Assembly (NCBI GenBank): GCA_039808465.1
Contig: JBDHTA010000093.1
Location: 1-16,198, forward strand
Origin: Metarhizobium sp039808465
GTDB taxonomy: Bacteria > Pseudomonadota > Alphaproteobacteria > Rhizobiales > Rhizobiaceae
DNA length: 16,198 bases
Direction of reading: 5' to 3'
A program made the translations under genes and the position numbers. Shown here piece by piece: positions 1 to 7,877 of this stretch; within the stretch, counting starts at the first letter, position 1; every line of letters starts with the position of its first letter. The notes below the pieces were generated by a model that saw nothing but the letters and a program-made list of their open reading frames with translations, was not told where the DNA came from and did no database searches.

Positions 1-2254
1 CGTCATGCCAGAGCGTCGACATATAGGGCGCGTCGCATTCGCCCGCGTCGACAATCAGCGTGACGAAGCGCTTGCTCACGCCCTGCTGCTTCTCGCGCTC
101 CAGCGCCGCCTTGCCCTTGAAGTCGGGCTTGTTCCAGTCGATGAAGCGTTCCAGCCCGCCTTGCAGCACGGTGTAATCGGTGGAGAGATCGCCCTTCCAG
201 GCGCGATAGCCCTTTTCGATGCGCAGGCAATCCAGCGCCTCCATGCCGAAGGGTTTGAGGCCGTGCTTCTGCCCGGCAGCCCAGACGGCGTCGAAAACGG
301 CGGGCGTATCCTCGATCTTGGTGTGAATTTCCCAGCCAAGCTCGCCCGCGAAGGAAACGCGCACCAACTGGCACCAGATGCCCGCCACCTGCGCGGATTG
401 ATGCGTGAGCCAGCCCTTTGTCAGATCCGCATCGGTGACTTCCGAAAGAATGTCGCGGGATTTCGGGCCTGTAAGAATCTGGCAGGAGAAGGCGTCGGTC
501 ACATCGTCCAGCGTGAAGGCGGCCTCCTCCGGCATATGCTTTTTCAGCCAGTCGAGATCGTGCCACTGGGCACTCGCGGCCGTAATCAGGAAGAAGAAAT
601 CCTCCGCCAGCATCATCACGGACATTTCCGTGACGATGCGGCCCTTGTCATCGGCGAAATAGGCAAGGCCGATGCGGCCGGGCTTCGGCAGTTTTCCCGT
701 GGTCAGCGTCGAGAGCCATGCGCAGGCGCCGTCGCCCTTCACCCGGTAGCGGGAGAAGCCGGGCAGATCGAGAATGCCCGCCGCATCGCGCACCGCAAGG
801 CATTCCTCCTCGATGCGCGGGCTCCATGGCCCCTCGCGGTTCCAGGTCTGGGTGGCGGCTTCCGAAGTGTCGTCGCCCGGCCTGGCGTACCACATGGCGC
901 GCTCCCAGCCATTATAGGGCTTGAACTGGCCCCCAAGCGCTTCGATGCGGTCATGGATCGGCGAAAGTTTTTGATTGCGGCCTGCGGGCCAGTAATGCTT
1001 GGGAAAATGCATCGCATATTCATGGCCATAGATTTCCATGCCCTTGGCGATGCAATAATCCGGATCGGAGGCGAAGGCGGTGTAGCGGCGCGGGTCGCAG
1101 GACCACATGTCCCATTCCGTCTGCCCCTCGGTCACCCATTCGGCCAGCACCTTGCCCGCGCCACCCGCCTGGCAGATGCCGAAGGTGAAGACGCAGGCCT
1201 CGAAGGCGTTGGGCACGCCCGGCATCGGGCCGATCAGCGGGTTGCCATCCGGCGCGTAGGGGATCGGGCCGTTGATGACACGCGACAGCCCGGCGGTGCC
1301 GAGGATCGGCACGCGCTCGACGGCATCGTTCAGATACCATTCCAGCCGCTCCAGATCGTCGGGGAAAAGCTGGAAGGAGAAATCCTCCGGCATCGGATCG
1401 TCGGCGCTCACCCAATGCGCCCGGCAATTCTTCTCGTAGGGGCCGAGATTCATGCCGGTCTTTTCCTGCCTCAGATAATAGGAGGAATCGACGTCGCGCA
1501 GCAGCGGCAGCTTGTGGCCCGCCTCCTTCGACCATGCGGCCAGCTCGGGAATTTCCTCGAACAGCATGTATTGATGGCTCATCACCATCATCGGCACCTC
1601 GCGGCCGAAGAGTTTTCCGACCTCGCGGGCATAATAACCGGCGGCATTGACGACGACTTCGCAGCGGATTTCGCCCTTCGGCGTCGTCAGCACCCATTCG
1701 CCGTTTTCGCGCCGGGCGGCGGTGACGGGACAGAAGCGGATGACCTTCGCGCCCATGTCGCGGGCGCCCTTGGCGAGCGCCTGCGTCAGTTGCGCCGGGT
1801 CGATGTCGCCGTCATAGGGATCGTAGAGCGCGCCCGTGAGGTCATGGGTTTCGAGGAAGGGATAGCGGCTCCTGATCTCGTCCGGCGACAGGATATCCAG
1901 ATCCATGCCCTGATAGCGGCCCATGCCGGCAACGCGTTTGAACTCCTGCAACCGCTCCCTCGAATGGCCGAGGCGCACCGAGCCGGTGACATGGTAATTC
2001 ATCGGGTAATCGACCAGCGCGCCCAGCTCGCGATAAAGCGAGGCGGAATAGCGCTGCATGTTCATGATCGACCATGAGGATGAGAAGGTCGGCACATTGC
2101 CCGCCGCATGCCATGTGGAGCCCGCGGTCAGCTCGTTCTTTTCCAGAAGCACGCTATCCGTCCATCCGGCTTTCGCCAGATGATAGAGCGAGGACGCGCC
2201 GACGGCGCCCCCTCCGATGATGACGACGCGGGCATGAGATGGTAATTCCGACAT
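1..2254 (-). CDS. FAD-dependent oxidoreductase with GcvT-type C-terminal domain (dimethylglycine/sarcosine dehydrogenase family), C-terminus off the left edge
   Basis: The frame is open from an ATG at 2254 to the left edge (751 codons, no stop); family members are about 800-850 residues, so roughly the last 60 are missing. An FAD-binding glycine motif (VVIIGGGAVG, residues 10-19) is followed by GSTWHAAG, where His49 matches the histidine that covalently carries FAD in mitochondrial dimethylglycine dehydrogenase. GPIPYAPDGNPLIGP closes the DAO-type FAD domain. The second half is GcvT/aminomethyltransferase-like, with GELGWEIH and GMEALDCLRIEKGYRAWKGDL. Such enzymes oxidatively demethylate N-methyl amines and pass the one-carbon unit to tetrahydrofolate. 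The exact substrate (dimethylglycine, sarcosine or another methylamine) cannot be read from sequence. A GGGAAGG ribosome site (2260-2266) lies 5 nt before the ATG. The gene is divergent from a LysR gene that probably controls it. Family assignment is firm; substrate is inference. Confidence 0.9.
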   Translation of the reverse strand, partial: MSELPSHARVVIIGGGAVGASSLYHLAKAGWTDSVLLEKNELTAGSTWHAAGNVPTFSSSWSIMNMQRYSASLYRELGALVDYPMNYHVTGSVRLGHSRERLQEFKRVAGMGRYQGMDLDILSPDEIRSRYPFLETHDLTGALYDPYDGDIDPAQLTQALAKGARDMGAKVIRFCPVTAARRENGEWVLTTPKGEIRCEVVVNAAGYYAREVGKLFGREVPMMVMSHQYMLFEEIPELAAWSKEAGHKLPLLRDVDSSYYLRQEKTGMNLGPYEKNCRAHWVSADDPMPEDFSFQLFPDDLERLEWYLNDAVERVPILGTAGLSRVINGPIPYAPDGNPLIGPMPGVPNAFEACVFTFGICQAGGAGKVLAEWVTEGQTEWDMWSCDPRRYTAFASDPDYCIAKGMEIYGHEYAMHFPKHYWPAGRNQKLSPIHDRIEALGGQFKPYNGWERAMWYARPGDDTSEAATQTWNREGPWSPRIEEECLAVRDAAGILDLPGFSRYRVKGDGACAWLSTLTTGKLPKPGRIGLAYFADDKGRIVTEMSVMMLAEDFFFLITAASAQWHDLDWLKKHMPEEAAFTLDDVTDAFSCQILTGPKSRDILSEVTDADLTKGWLTHQSAQVAGIWCQLVRVSFAGELGWEIHTKIEDTPAVFDAVWAAGQKHGLKPFGMEALDCLRIEKGYRAWKGDLSTDYTVLQGGLERFIDWNKPDFKGKAALEREKQQGVSKRFVTLIVDAGECDAPYMSTLWHD

Positions 2255-2280
2255 GCTGACCTTCCCTGATTTTCGCGGGC

Positions 2281-2310
2281 AGTCTAGGCGGGGAAATTGC
2301 CTTGCATCAA
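2281..2310 (-). promoter_or_regulatory. Candidate sigma70-type promoter of the dimethylglycine dehydrogenase-like gene
   Basis: On the minus strand TTGATG (2310-2305) is followed, after an 18-nt spacer, by TAGACT (2286-2281), giving a predicted start near 2274 and a leader of about 20 nt. The -10 is a 4 of 6 match, so the call is moderate. Its support is the LysR box centred near 2340, about 66 nt upstream of the predicted start, which is the usual distance for a LysR recognition site. Confidence 0.4.
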
Positions 2311-2332
2311 GCGGCGGGAAACGGCTTTATTG

Positions 2333-2347
2333 ATCGAATTTTTCGAT
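2333..2347. promoter_or_regulatory. LysR-type operator (T-N11-A dyad)
   Basis: The sequence ATCGAATTTTTCGAT is a 6+3+6 perfect dyad and contains the T-N11-A spacing (T2334, A2346) typical of LysR recognition sites. It lies in the divergent region between the oxidoreductase gene (minus) and the LysR gene at 2525 (plus). It also lies just upstream of a weak plus-strand -10-like TAGATT (2348-2353), so one site could both activate the oxidoreductase and repress its own regulator. Confidence 0.55.
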
Positions 2348-2368
2348 TAGATTGGCAATTGAAGCTCG

Positions 2369-2504
2369 CCCCTCACCCTAACCCTCTCCCCGCCTGCGGG
2401 GAGAGGGGACTTGCCCCGCAGTCCGGTTAGAATTGAGGAAAACGGCGCGGCATACCCCTTCTCCCCGCCTGCGGGGAGAAGGTCACGGCAGTGGGTTGAG
2501 GGGG
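2369..2504. repeat. Double-hairpin intergenic repeat, copy 1
   Basis: This is a 136-bp element bounded by imperfect inverted ends (CCCCTCACCC at the left, GGGTTGAGGGG at the right). It holds two strong hairpins: CCCTCTCCCC/GGGGAGAGGG (2382-2407) and CCTTCTCCCC/GGGGAGAAGG (2457-2482). Related copies are at 5678-5813 and 10149-10280. It resembles the palindromic intergenic repeats widespread in Rhizobiaceae. It lies between the LysR box and the LysR-1 start codon, so it would be transcribed in that gene's leader. Confidence 0.8.
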
Positions 2505-2524
2505 CCTTTGGAAAAGCGAGCGAA

Positions 2525-3373
2525 ATGCAGATCGAACTCATCGAAACCTTTCTCGACCTGATGGAAACGCGCAGCTTCAACCGCACGGCCGAGCGGCTGA
2601 ACCTCACGCAATCCACGGTCTCGCACCGCATCAAGGCGCTGGAATCGGCGTTCAACCGCAGGCTTTTCACCCGCAACAAGGGCGGCACCGTGCCGACAGC
2701 CTCCGGCTTGCGCTTTCTCGATCATGCCCGGGCGCTGCGCCATCAATGGCATGAGGCGGCGCGGGCGGTGGAGATCGCGGGCGCTTACGAACGCTCGATG
2801 CGCATCGGCGTGCAGCCGGATGTGGCGGAGTGGCTGGCCGGGCGCTGGCTGGCGGCGGTGCGCGCCGAACTGCCGGAAACGTCGATCTACATGGAAGCGG
2901 ATTATTCCCCGCAGATGAACCGCGATCTCGGCGGCGGCGAACTCGATCTCGCCATTCTCTACACGCCGCATTACCTGCCGGATCTGCATTACGAGCGCAT
3001 CGGCGAAATGACCTATCTGCTGGTGGCGACCGAGGCGAAAAGCGTGGCCGGGATCGATCCCGACACCTATCTCCAGCCGGTCTATTCGCCTGCCTTCGAC
3101 CGGGCGCATCGCCTCGCGCTGCCGCATCTTTCCGCCGCGCCGCTCGCATCCGGGCAGAGCATGGCGCTCTCCGGCCTGCTGCGCAGCCTTGGCGGCGCGA
3201 CCTATGTGACGGCGGCCACCGCCGCCCGCCTGACAGGGGAGGGCGCCGCGCATATCGTGCCGGACGCGCCGCCGATCGCGCAGGCCGTCTATGCCGCGAC
3301 CAGCGTGCGCAACCGCCATGCCCACCAGCACCGCCGCATCGTCGCGATCATGGCGGAACTGCTGGCGGCATGA
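2525..3373 (+). CDS. LysR-family transcriptional regulator (LysR-1)
   Basis: This 282-residue protein starts with the LysR winged helix-turn-helix: IETFLDLMETRSFNRTAERLNLTQSTVSHRIKALE (residues about 4-38), then the wing region RRLFTRNKGGTVPT and the linker helix. The remainder is a LysR substrate-binding-like domain (LDLAILYTP near residue 140), with a relatively weakly recognisable C-terminal half. I chose the ATG at 2525 because the HTH then begins at the family-standard position; earlier in-frame starts would translate the hairpin repeat. It is divergent from the oxidoreductase gene with a T-N11-A box between them, the classic layout for a LysR regulator and its target, so it probably activates that gene. 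The inducer is unknown. Confidence 0.9.
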   Translation: MQIELIETFLDLMETRSFNRTAERLNLTQSTVSHRIKALESAFNRRLFTRNKGGTVPTASGLRFLDHARALRHQWHEAARAVEIAGAYERSMRIGVQPDVAEWLAGRWLAAVRAELPETSIYMEADYSPQMNRDLGGGELDLAILYTPHYLPDLHYERIGEMTYLLVATEAKSVAGIDPDTYLQPVYSPAFDRAHRLALPHLSAAPLASGQSMALSGLLRSLGGATYVTAATAARLTGEGAAHIVPDAPPIAQAVYAATSVRNRHAHQHRRIVAIMAELLAA

Positions 3374-3414
3374 GCAAGGCTTGCCGCGCCGCCCGCGCCA
3401 TGGTCTAACGGGCC

Positions 3415-4323
3415 ATGGCTTTCACCCTGCGCCAGCTTCAGTATTTCGTCGCCGTCGCCGAGCAGGGATCGGTGACGCGGGCGGCGCATAACCTGTCGAT
3501 CTCGCAATCCTCGGTCACCGAGGCGCTGAAGGAACTGGAGACCGATCTCGGCGTGACGCTGTTCGAGCGGCATCCGCGAGGGCTGTCGATCACCCATAAC
3601 GGCCATCAGTTCCTGCGGCATGCGACGCGCATCCTCTCCACCGTCTCCGATGCCCGCAGCAGCTTCAAGGCCGAACGCAACGTCAAGGGCGGCAGGCTGG
3701 CCATCGGCGTCACCTCGCTGGTGGCCGGTTACGTGCTGTCCGATCTTCTGGCGCGTTACCGCCGCGCCTGCCCGGAGGTGGAGGTGACCGCCACCGAGGA
3801 CAACGGCGCCTATCTGGAGCACCTGCTGATCGGCGGCGAGCTGGATGTGGCGGTGATGGTGATTTCCAACCTGCGCGACCGCATGGCGCTTCAGGCGGAA
3901 ATTCTGGAAACCTCGCCCTACCGGCTGTGGCTGCCGCTCGGGCATCCGCTGGTCTCGGCGGATTTCGTGACGGTGGCGGATGTGGCGCGAGAGCCGCTGA
4001 TCATGCTGACCGTCGATGAAATCGAGGAAAACACCGGCAAGCTTCTGACGGCGCTGGGCGCCCGCCCGCAGGTGGCTTTCCGCACCCGCTCGGTGGAGGC
4101 GGTGCGCAGCCTCGTGGCAACCGGCGCGGGCATCGCGCTCCTGCCCGATCTCGTCTACCGCCCGTGGTCGCTGGAAGGCGACCGCATCGAAAGCCGCGAT
4201 GTCTCCGCCTCGCTGCCGGTGGTGCAGGTCGGCATGGTCTGGCGCAAGGGCTCCAGCCTGCCGCAGACGGCCCGCGATTTCATCGGCATCGCCGAAGCCA
4301 TGCGCTCGGCCCGGCCGCGTTGA
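3415..4323 (+). CDS. LysR-family transcriptional regulator (LysR-2), probable regulator of the ydcSTUV-patD operon
   Basis: This 302-residue protein has a clear N-terminal HTH (LRQLQYFVAVAEQGSVTRAAHNLSISQSSVTEALKELE, residues about 5-42, then LFERHPRGLSIT). A full periplasmic-binding-like effector domain follows from about residue 92 (GRLAIGVTSLVAGYVL, GELDVAVMV, ARPQVAFRTRSVEAVRSLVATGAGIALLP). Length is normal for the family. It starts 41 nt after LysR-1 stops, with no convincing ribosome site before the ATG, so translation may be weak or partly coupled. It sits 178 nt upstream of ydcS in the same direction, and that gap holds three TTCC/GGAA dyads, one with T-N11-A geometry. In E. coli the neighbouring regulator of ydcSTUV is the unrelated MocR/GntR-type YdcR, so control here has been replaced. 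Effector is unknown; a polyamine or its breakdown product is a guess. Confidence 0.9.
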   Translation: MAFTLRQLQYFVAVAEQGSVTRAAHNLSISQSSVTEALKELETDLGVTLFERHPRGLSITHNGHQFLRHATRILSTVSDARSSFKAERNVKGGRLAIGVTSLVAGYVLSDLLARYRRACPEVEVTATEDNGAYLEHLLIGGELDVAVMVISNLRDRMALQAEILETSPYRLWLPLGHPLVSADFVTVADVAREPLIMLTVDEIEENTGKLLTALGARPQVAFRTRSVEAVRSLVATGAGIALLPDLVYRPWSLEGDRIESRDVSASLPVVQVGMVWRKGSSLPQTARDFIGIAEAMRSARPR

Positions 4324-4340
4324 CTCTTTGCTTTATCGCA

Positions 4341-4402
4341 TTCCGGACGGAAAACCGGCGGCCACTTTTCCTGGAAATGCTCTGCCCATCGGAAATTCCG
4401 AT
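4341..4402 (+). promoter_or_regulatory. Cluster of three dyads upstream of ydcS, candidate LysR-2 operator
   Basis: Three short perfect dyads built on the same TTCC/GGAA core lie in a row: TTCCGgaCGGAA (4341-4352), TTTCCtGGAAA (4367-4377) and ATCGGAAaTTCCGAT (4388-4402). Their centres are about 25 and 23 nt apart, roughly two helical turns. The last one has LysR T-N11-A spacing (T4389, A4401). The arrangement suits a LysR tetramer covering recognition and activation sites. I could not place a convincing -35/-10 pair between here and the ydcS start. Confidence 0.5.
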
Positions 4403-4501
4403 ACCGGCTTTCTGACAAATGAATTTGCGAATGGGGCGAAATCGCGGCAGTCTGCAATCGGGAACAAAGCCATCGAAGATGGATCAACAGGGAGACTTCC
4501 G

Positions 4502-5662
4502 ATGACGAAACTGATGCGATCCTGCACCGCGCTCGTCGCGGGCCTCAGCCTTGCCACGCAGGTTCTGGCGGCCGAGCCGCTGAAGGAACTGGGCAAGGGT
4601 GAAGGCGCCGTCAGCATCGTTGCCTGGGCGGGCTATATCGAGCGTGGCGAAACCGACAAGAACTACGACTGGGTCACCAGTTTCGAAAAGGAAACCGGCT
4701 GCAAGGTTTCGGTGAAGACCGCCGCCACCTCGGACGAAATGGTGGCGCTGATGAACGAAGGCGGCTTCGACCTCGTCACCGCCTCCGGCGACGCCTCGCT
4801 GCGCCTGATCGCGGGCAAGCGCGTGCAGCCGATCAATCCCGATCTCATCCCGAGCTGGAAGACCATCGACGAGCGCCTGCAAAACGCGCCCTGGCACACG
4901 GTGGACGGCGCGCATTACGGCACTCCCTATCTCTGGGGCCCGAACGTGCTGATGTACAACACCGACACCTTCAAGGATCAGGCGCCGACGAGCTGGAAGG
5001 TGGTGTTCGAGGAGCAGACGCTGCCGGACGGCAAATCCAACAAGGGCCGCGTGCAGGCCTATGACGGCCCGATCTACATCGCCGACGCCGCGCTCTACCT
5101 GATGGCGCACAAGCCCGATCTCGGCATCAAGAACCCCTATGAATTGAACGAAGACCAGTACAAGGCAGCCCTCGACCTCTTGCGCGAACAGCGCAAGCTG
5201 GTCAGCCGCTACTGGCATGACGCGATGATCCAGATCGACGACTTCAAGAACGAGGGCGTCGTCGCCTCCGGTTCGTGGCCGTTCCAGGTCAACCTGCTGA
5301 AATCCGAAAACCAGAAGGTCGGCTCCACCTTCCCGGAAGAGGGCGTCACCGGCTGGTCGGACACCACCATGCTGCATGCCGAAAGCGAGCATCCGAACTG
5401 CGCCTATATGTGGATGGAGCATTCGCTCTCGGCCAAGGTGCAGGGTGACGCCGCCGCCTGGTTCGGCGCGGTGCCCTCGGTTCCCGCCGCCTGCAAGGGC
5501 AATGCGCTGCTGACGGATGAAGGTTGCGCCACCAACGGCTTCGAGAACTTCGACAAGATCGCCTTCTGGCGCACGCCCCGCGCCAAGTGCGAAACCCAGA
5601 GCGAATGCGTGCCTTATCATCGCTGGGTGTCGGATTACATCGGCGTGATCGGCGGGCGCTGA
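4502..5662 (+). CDS. ydcS: YdcS-like periplasmic binding protein of a putrescine/polyamine-type ABC transporter
   Basis: This 386-residue protein begins with a Sec signal peptide (positive MTKLMR, hydrophobic core, probable cleavage after VLA at residue 23). The mature part closely matches E. coli YdcS (381 residues) along its whole length, including WAGYIERGETDK, NYDWVTSFEKETGC, TAATSDEMV, DLVTASGDASLRLI, LPDGKSNKGRVQAYDGPIY, DFKNEGVVASGSWPFQ and the C-terminal YIGVIGGR. It belongs to the PotD/PotF-type family and would deliver putrescine or a similar amine to the membrane complex. E. coli YdcS has also been reported to have polyhydroxybutyrate synthase activity; nothing here tests that. The ATG at 4502 is preceded by GGAG (4491-4494) and matches the signal peptide; longer in-frame starts overlap LysR-2. 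A Cys pair near the C-terminus (KCETQSEC) looks extra compared with the E. coli protein. Confidence 0.93.
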   Translation: MTKLMRSCTALVAGLSLATQVLAAEPLKELGKGEGAVSIVAWAGYIERGETDKNYDWVTSFEKETGCKVSVKTAATSDEMVALMNEGGFDLVTASGDASLRLIAGKRVQPINPDLIPSWKTIDERLQNAPWHTVDGAHYGTPYLWGPNVLMYNTDTFKDQAPTSWKVVFEEQTLPDGKSNKGRVQAYDGPIYIADAALYLMAHKPDLGIKNPYELNEDQYKAALDLLREQRKLVSRYWHDAMIQIDDFKNEGVVASGSWPFQVNLLKSENQKVGSTFPEEGVTGWSDTTMLHAESEHPNCAYMWMEHSLSAKVQGDAAAWFGAVPSVPAACKGNALLTDEGCATNGFENFDKIAFWRTPRAKCETQSECVPYHRWVSDYIGVIGGR

Positions 5663-5677
5663 TCGCAAGCCGGGTTG

Positions 5678-5813
5678 CCCCTCACCCTGACCCTCTCCCC
5701 GCAGTCGGGGAGAGGGGACTTGCCTCACCCATGGCCACGGGTTGAGGAAAGCGCTGCGGCATATCCCCTTCGCCACGCTTGCGGGGAGAAGGTGCCGGCA
5801 GGCGGATGAGGGG
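5678..5813. repeat. Double-hairpin intergenic repeat, copy 2, inside the ydc operon
   Basis: This 136-bp copy has the same ends (CCCCTCACCC and GGATGAGGGG). The first hairpin is perfect, CCCTCTCCCC/GGGGAGAGGG (5691-5716); the second (5765-5792) is partly decayed. It lies 15 bp after the ydcS stop, before ydcT. In transcript form it could protect the ydcS message from 3' decay or reduce read-through, giving more binding protein than membrane components. No U-run follows, so it is not a typical intrinsic terminator. Confidence 0.8.
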
Positions 5814-5937
5814 CATTCCTGCAATATCCCCATGCAAGCTGGCCCATTACGGGCCGCTTCCAAAGCAGGCTGCATATGCGGAAGCCTTCGCGTTTCCGCG
5901 TGACCCTGCATGCCTCGAAAAGCCTGACGGAGACCCC
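5814..5937 (+). other. Structured leader between repeat copy 2 and ydcT
   Basis: With copy 2 this completes the 275-bp gap between ydcS and ydcT. I see no gene in it. It contains the hairpin GGCCC-ATTAC-GGGCC (5841-5855), extendable with AAGC/GCTT across a mismatch, and the dyad GCGGAA...TTCCGC further down. Neither is followed by a T-run. GGAG at 5929-5932 is the ribosome site of ydcT. Confidence 0.45.
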
Positions 5938-6930
5938 ATGACAGCCGCAGTCGAATTTCAAAACGTCGCGCGCCATTTCGGCCAGGTCCGGGCGGTGGAT
6001 GGCGTCAATCTGACGATTGCGCCCGGCGAGTTCTTCGCGATGCTCGGTCCCTCCGGGTCCGGCAAGACCACCTGCCTGCGGCTGATCGCCGGTTTCGAGC
6101 AGCCGACCGGCGGCTCGGTGCGCATTTTCGGCGAGGCGGTGGAAGGCGTGCCGCCCTACCGGCGCAACGTTAACACCGTGTTTCAGGATTACGCGCTGTT
6201 TCCGCACCTGAACATCCTCGATAACGTCGCCTACGGGCTGATGGTCAAGGGTGTCGACAAAGCGGCCCGCCATAAGCAGGCGGAAGAGGCGCTGGAACTG
6301 GTGAAGCTGCCGGGCTACGGCGCGCGCCGCCCCGGCCAGCTTTCCGGCGGCCAGCGGCAGCGCGTGGCGCTGGCGCGTGCCCTCGTCAACAAGCCGAAGG
6401 TGCTGCTGCTCGACGAACCGCTCGGCGCGCTCGATCTCAAGCTGCGCGAGCAGATGCAGGAGGAGCTGAAAAGCCTGCAACGGGCGCTCGGCATCACCTT
6501 CGTCTTCGTCACCCACGATCAGGGCGAGGCGCTGTCGATGGCCGACCGCGTCGCCGTGTTCAACAACGGCAATATCGTGCAGGAAGGCACGCCGGAGGAT
6601 ATCTACAAGCGGCCGAAACAGCGTTTCGTCGCCGATTTCGTCGGCTCCTCCAACGTGCTGCCGCCTGACGCCATGGGGCGGCTTGGCGGCGAAAAGCGCT
6701 GGGCGAGCCTCAGGCCCGAGGCGATCCGGCTTCGCCCGGCGGGCGAGGGGGTAAGCGCCAGCGTGCTGCAATCGAGCTTCCTTGGCGCTGCCAACCGGCT
6801 GCTGGTCGAGGCGCATGGCACGCGGCTGCATGTCATGCTGCCTGCTGACCAGCCGGTGCCGGAGACCGGTTCTGCCATCGGTCTCGTCTGGGGCGCGTTC
6901 GACGCGCATTACATGGATGACGCGTCATGA
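5938..6930 (+). CDS. ydcT: YdcT-like ATPase of the polyamine-type ABC transporter
   Basis: This 330-residue protein is the ATP-hydrolysing subunit that would power amine uptake through YdcUV. It has Walker A GPSGSGKTT (residues 37-45), the Q-loop VFQDYALFPH (81-90), signature LSGGQ (135-139), Walker B VLLLDEP (155-161) and switch His193 in VTHDQ. A C-terminal TOBE-type domain follows from about residue 245 (ASLRPEAIRL), as in PotA. The length is typical. I chose the ATG at 5938 because GGAG lies 5 nt upstream and the protein then aligns with the family start. It overlaps ydcU by 4 nt (ATGA), so the two are probably translationally coupled. PotA-type family assignment is firm; the ydcT name rests on the operon match to E. 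coli. Confidence 0.92.
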   Translation: MTAAVEFQNVARHFGQVRAVDGVNLTIAPGEFFAMLGPSGSGKTTCLRLIAGFEQPTGGSVRIFGEAVEGVPPYRRNVNTVFQDYALFPHLNILDNVAYGLMVKGVDKAARHKQAEEALELVKLPGYGARRPGQLSGGQRQRVALARALVNKPKVLLLDEPLGALDLKLREQMQEELKSLQRALGITFVFVTHDQGEALSMADRVAVFNNGNIVQEGTPEDIYKRPKQRFVADFVGSSNVLPPDAMGRLGGEKRWASLRPEAIRLRPAGEGVSASVLQSSFLGAANRLLVEAHGTRLHVMLPADQPVPETGSAIGLVWGAFDAHYMDDAS

Positions 6931-7877
6931 GCGTTACGGCTTCTCCCTCCATTCTTCCCGGCCGCGGCGGCTTTGCCGGGGCGCTGTCCGACACCTTCTG
7001 GCGGCGTCCGGGGCTGCTGCTGTTCCTGATGCTGACGCCGCCGCTGCTCTGGCTCGGCATCATCTATATCGGCTCGTTGCTGGCGCTGCTGTTGCAGAGC
7101 TTCTTCTCGATCGACGAGTTTTCCGGGCTGGTGAATTACGAATTCACGCTCTCCACCTATGGCGAACTGCTGCGGCCCGCCAATTTCGACATCATCCTGC
7201 GCACCCTGCTGATGGCGGCGATGGTGACGCTGGCGTCCGCCGCTGTCGCCTTTCCCATCGCCTATTACGCGGCCCGCTACGCCAAGGGCAAATGGAAGGC
7301 GTTGTTCTATCTCGGCATCATGCTGCCGCTGTGGTCGAGCTATCTCGTCAAGATCTATGCCTGGAAGCTCATTCTCGCCAAGGAAGGCATCCTGACCTGG
7401 GCCTTCGGCAAGCTGCATCTCGGCTGGCTGCTCGATGCGGTTCTGTCCGTGCCAATCATCGGCGGCAATTCGCTGTCGGTCAGCTATATCGGCACCTTCC
7501 TCGTCTTCGTCTATGTCTGGCTGCCCTATATGATCCTGCCGACGCAGGCCGCTCTTGAGCGCGTGCCGGGCAATCTGATCGAGGCGTCGTCCGATCTCGG
7601 CGCCGCGCCCGGCCAGACCTTCCGCACCGTCATCCTGCCGTTGGCGCTGCCCGGCATCGTCGCGGGCTCGATCTTCACCTTTTCGCTGACGCTCGGCGAT
7701 TACATCATTCCGCAGATCATCGGCTCGTCGCGGCTGTTCATCGGGCAGGCCGTCTATACCCAGCAGGGCACGGCGGGCAATATTCCGCTCGCCGCCGCCT
7801 TCTCGGTGGTGCCCATCGTCATCATGGCCATCTATCTGTGGCTCGCCAAACGGCAGGGAGCTTTCGATGCGCTCTGA
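6927..7877 (+). CDS. ydcU: YdcU-like permease of the polyamine-type ABC transporter
   Basis: This 316-residue integral membrane protein has about six hydrophobic segments after a short cytoplasmic N-terminus; the first is RPGLLLFLMLTPPLLWLGIIY (around residues 27-48). The binding-protein-dependent transport (EAA) loop, EASSDLGAAPGQTFRTVILPLALPGI, starts at residue 219 and contacts the ATPase. It is PotB/PotH-like and would form the channel as a heterodimer with YdcV. The start overlaps the ydcT stop by 4 nt, and the end overlaps ydcV by 11 nt. Nothing looks broken. Confidence 0.92.
   Translation: MSVTASPSILPGRGGFAGALSDTFWRRPGLLLFLMLTPPLLWLGIIYIGSLLALLLQSFFSIDEFSGLVNYEFTLSTYGELLRPANFDIILRTLLMAAMVTLASAAVAFPIAYYAARYAKGKWKALFYLGIMLPLWSSYLVKIYAWKLILAKEGILTWAFGKLHLGWLLDAVLSVPIIGGNSLSVSYIGTFLVFVYVWLPYMILPTQAALERVPGNLIEASSDLGAAPGQTFRTVILPLALPGIVAGSIFTFSLTLGDYIIPQIIGSSRLFIGQAVYTQQGTAGNIPLAAAFSVVPIVIMAIYLWLAKRQGAFDAL

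Noticed and set aside
5..2077. A 690-codon open frame on the plus strand opposite the FAD/GcvT gene
   Set aside because: It is in exact codon register with the minus-strand gene. High-GC codon use there removes stops from this antisense frame. The protein has no recognisable domain, whereas the minus strand gives a complete family match.
2369..2504. Repeated hairpins considered as a CRISPR array or tRNA-like structure
   Set aside because: There are only two hairpins with different arms, no regularly spaced identical repeats, no cas genes, and no cloverleaf or CCA end.
4199..4501. An upstream extension of ydcS to an in-frame ATG inside LysR-2
   Set aside because: It would overlap LysR-2 and read through the operator region; the signal peptide and ribosome site fix the start at 4502.
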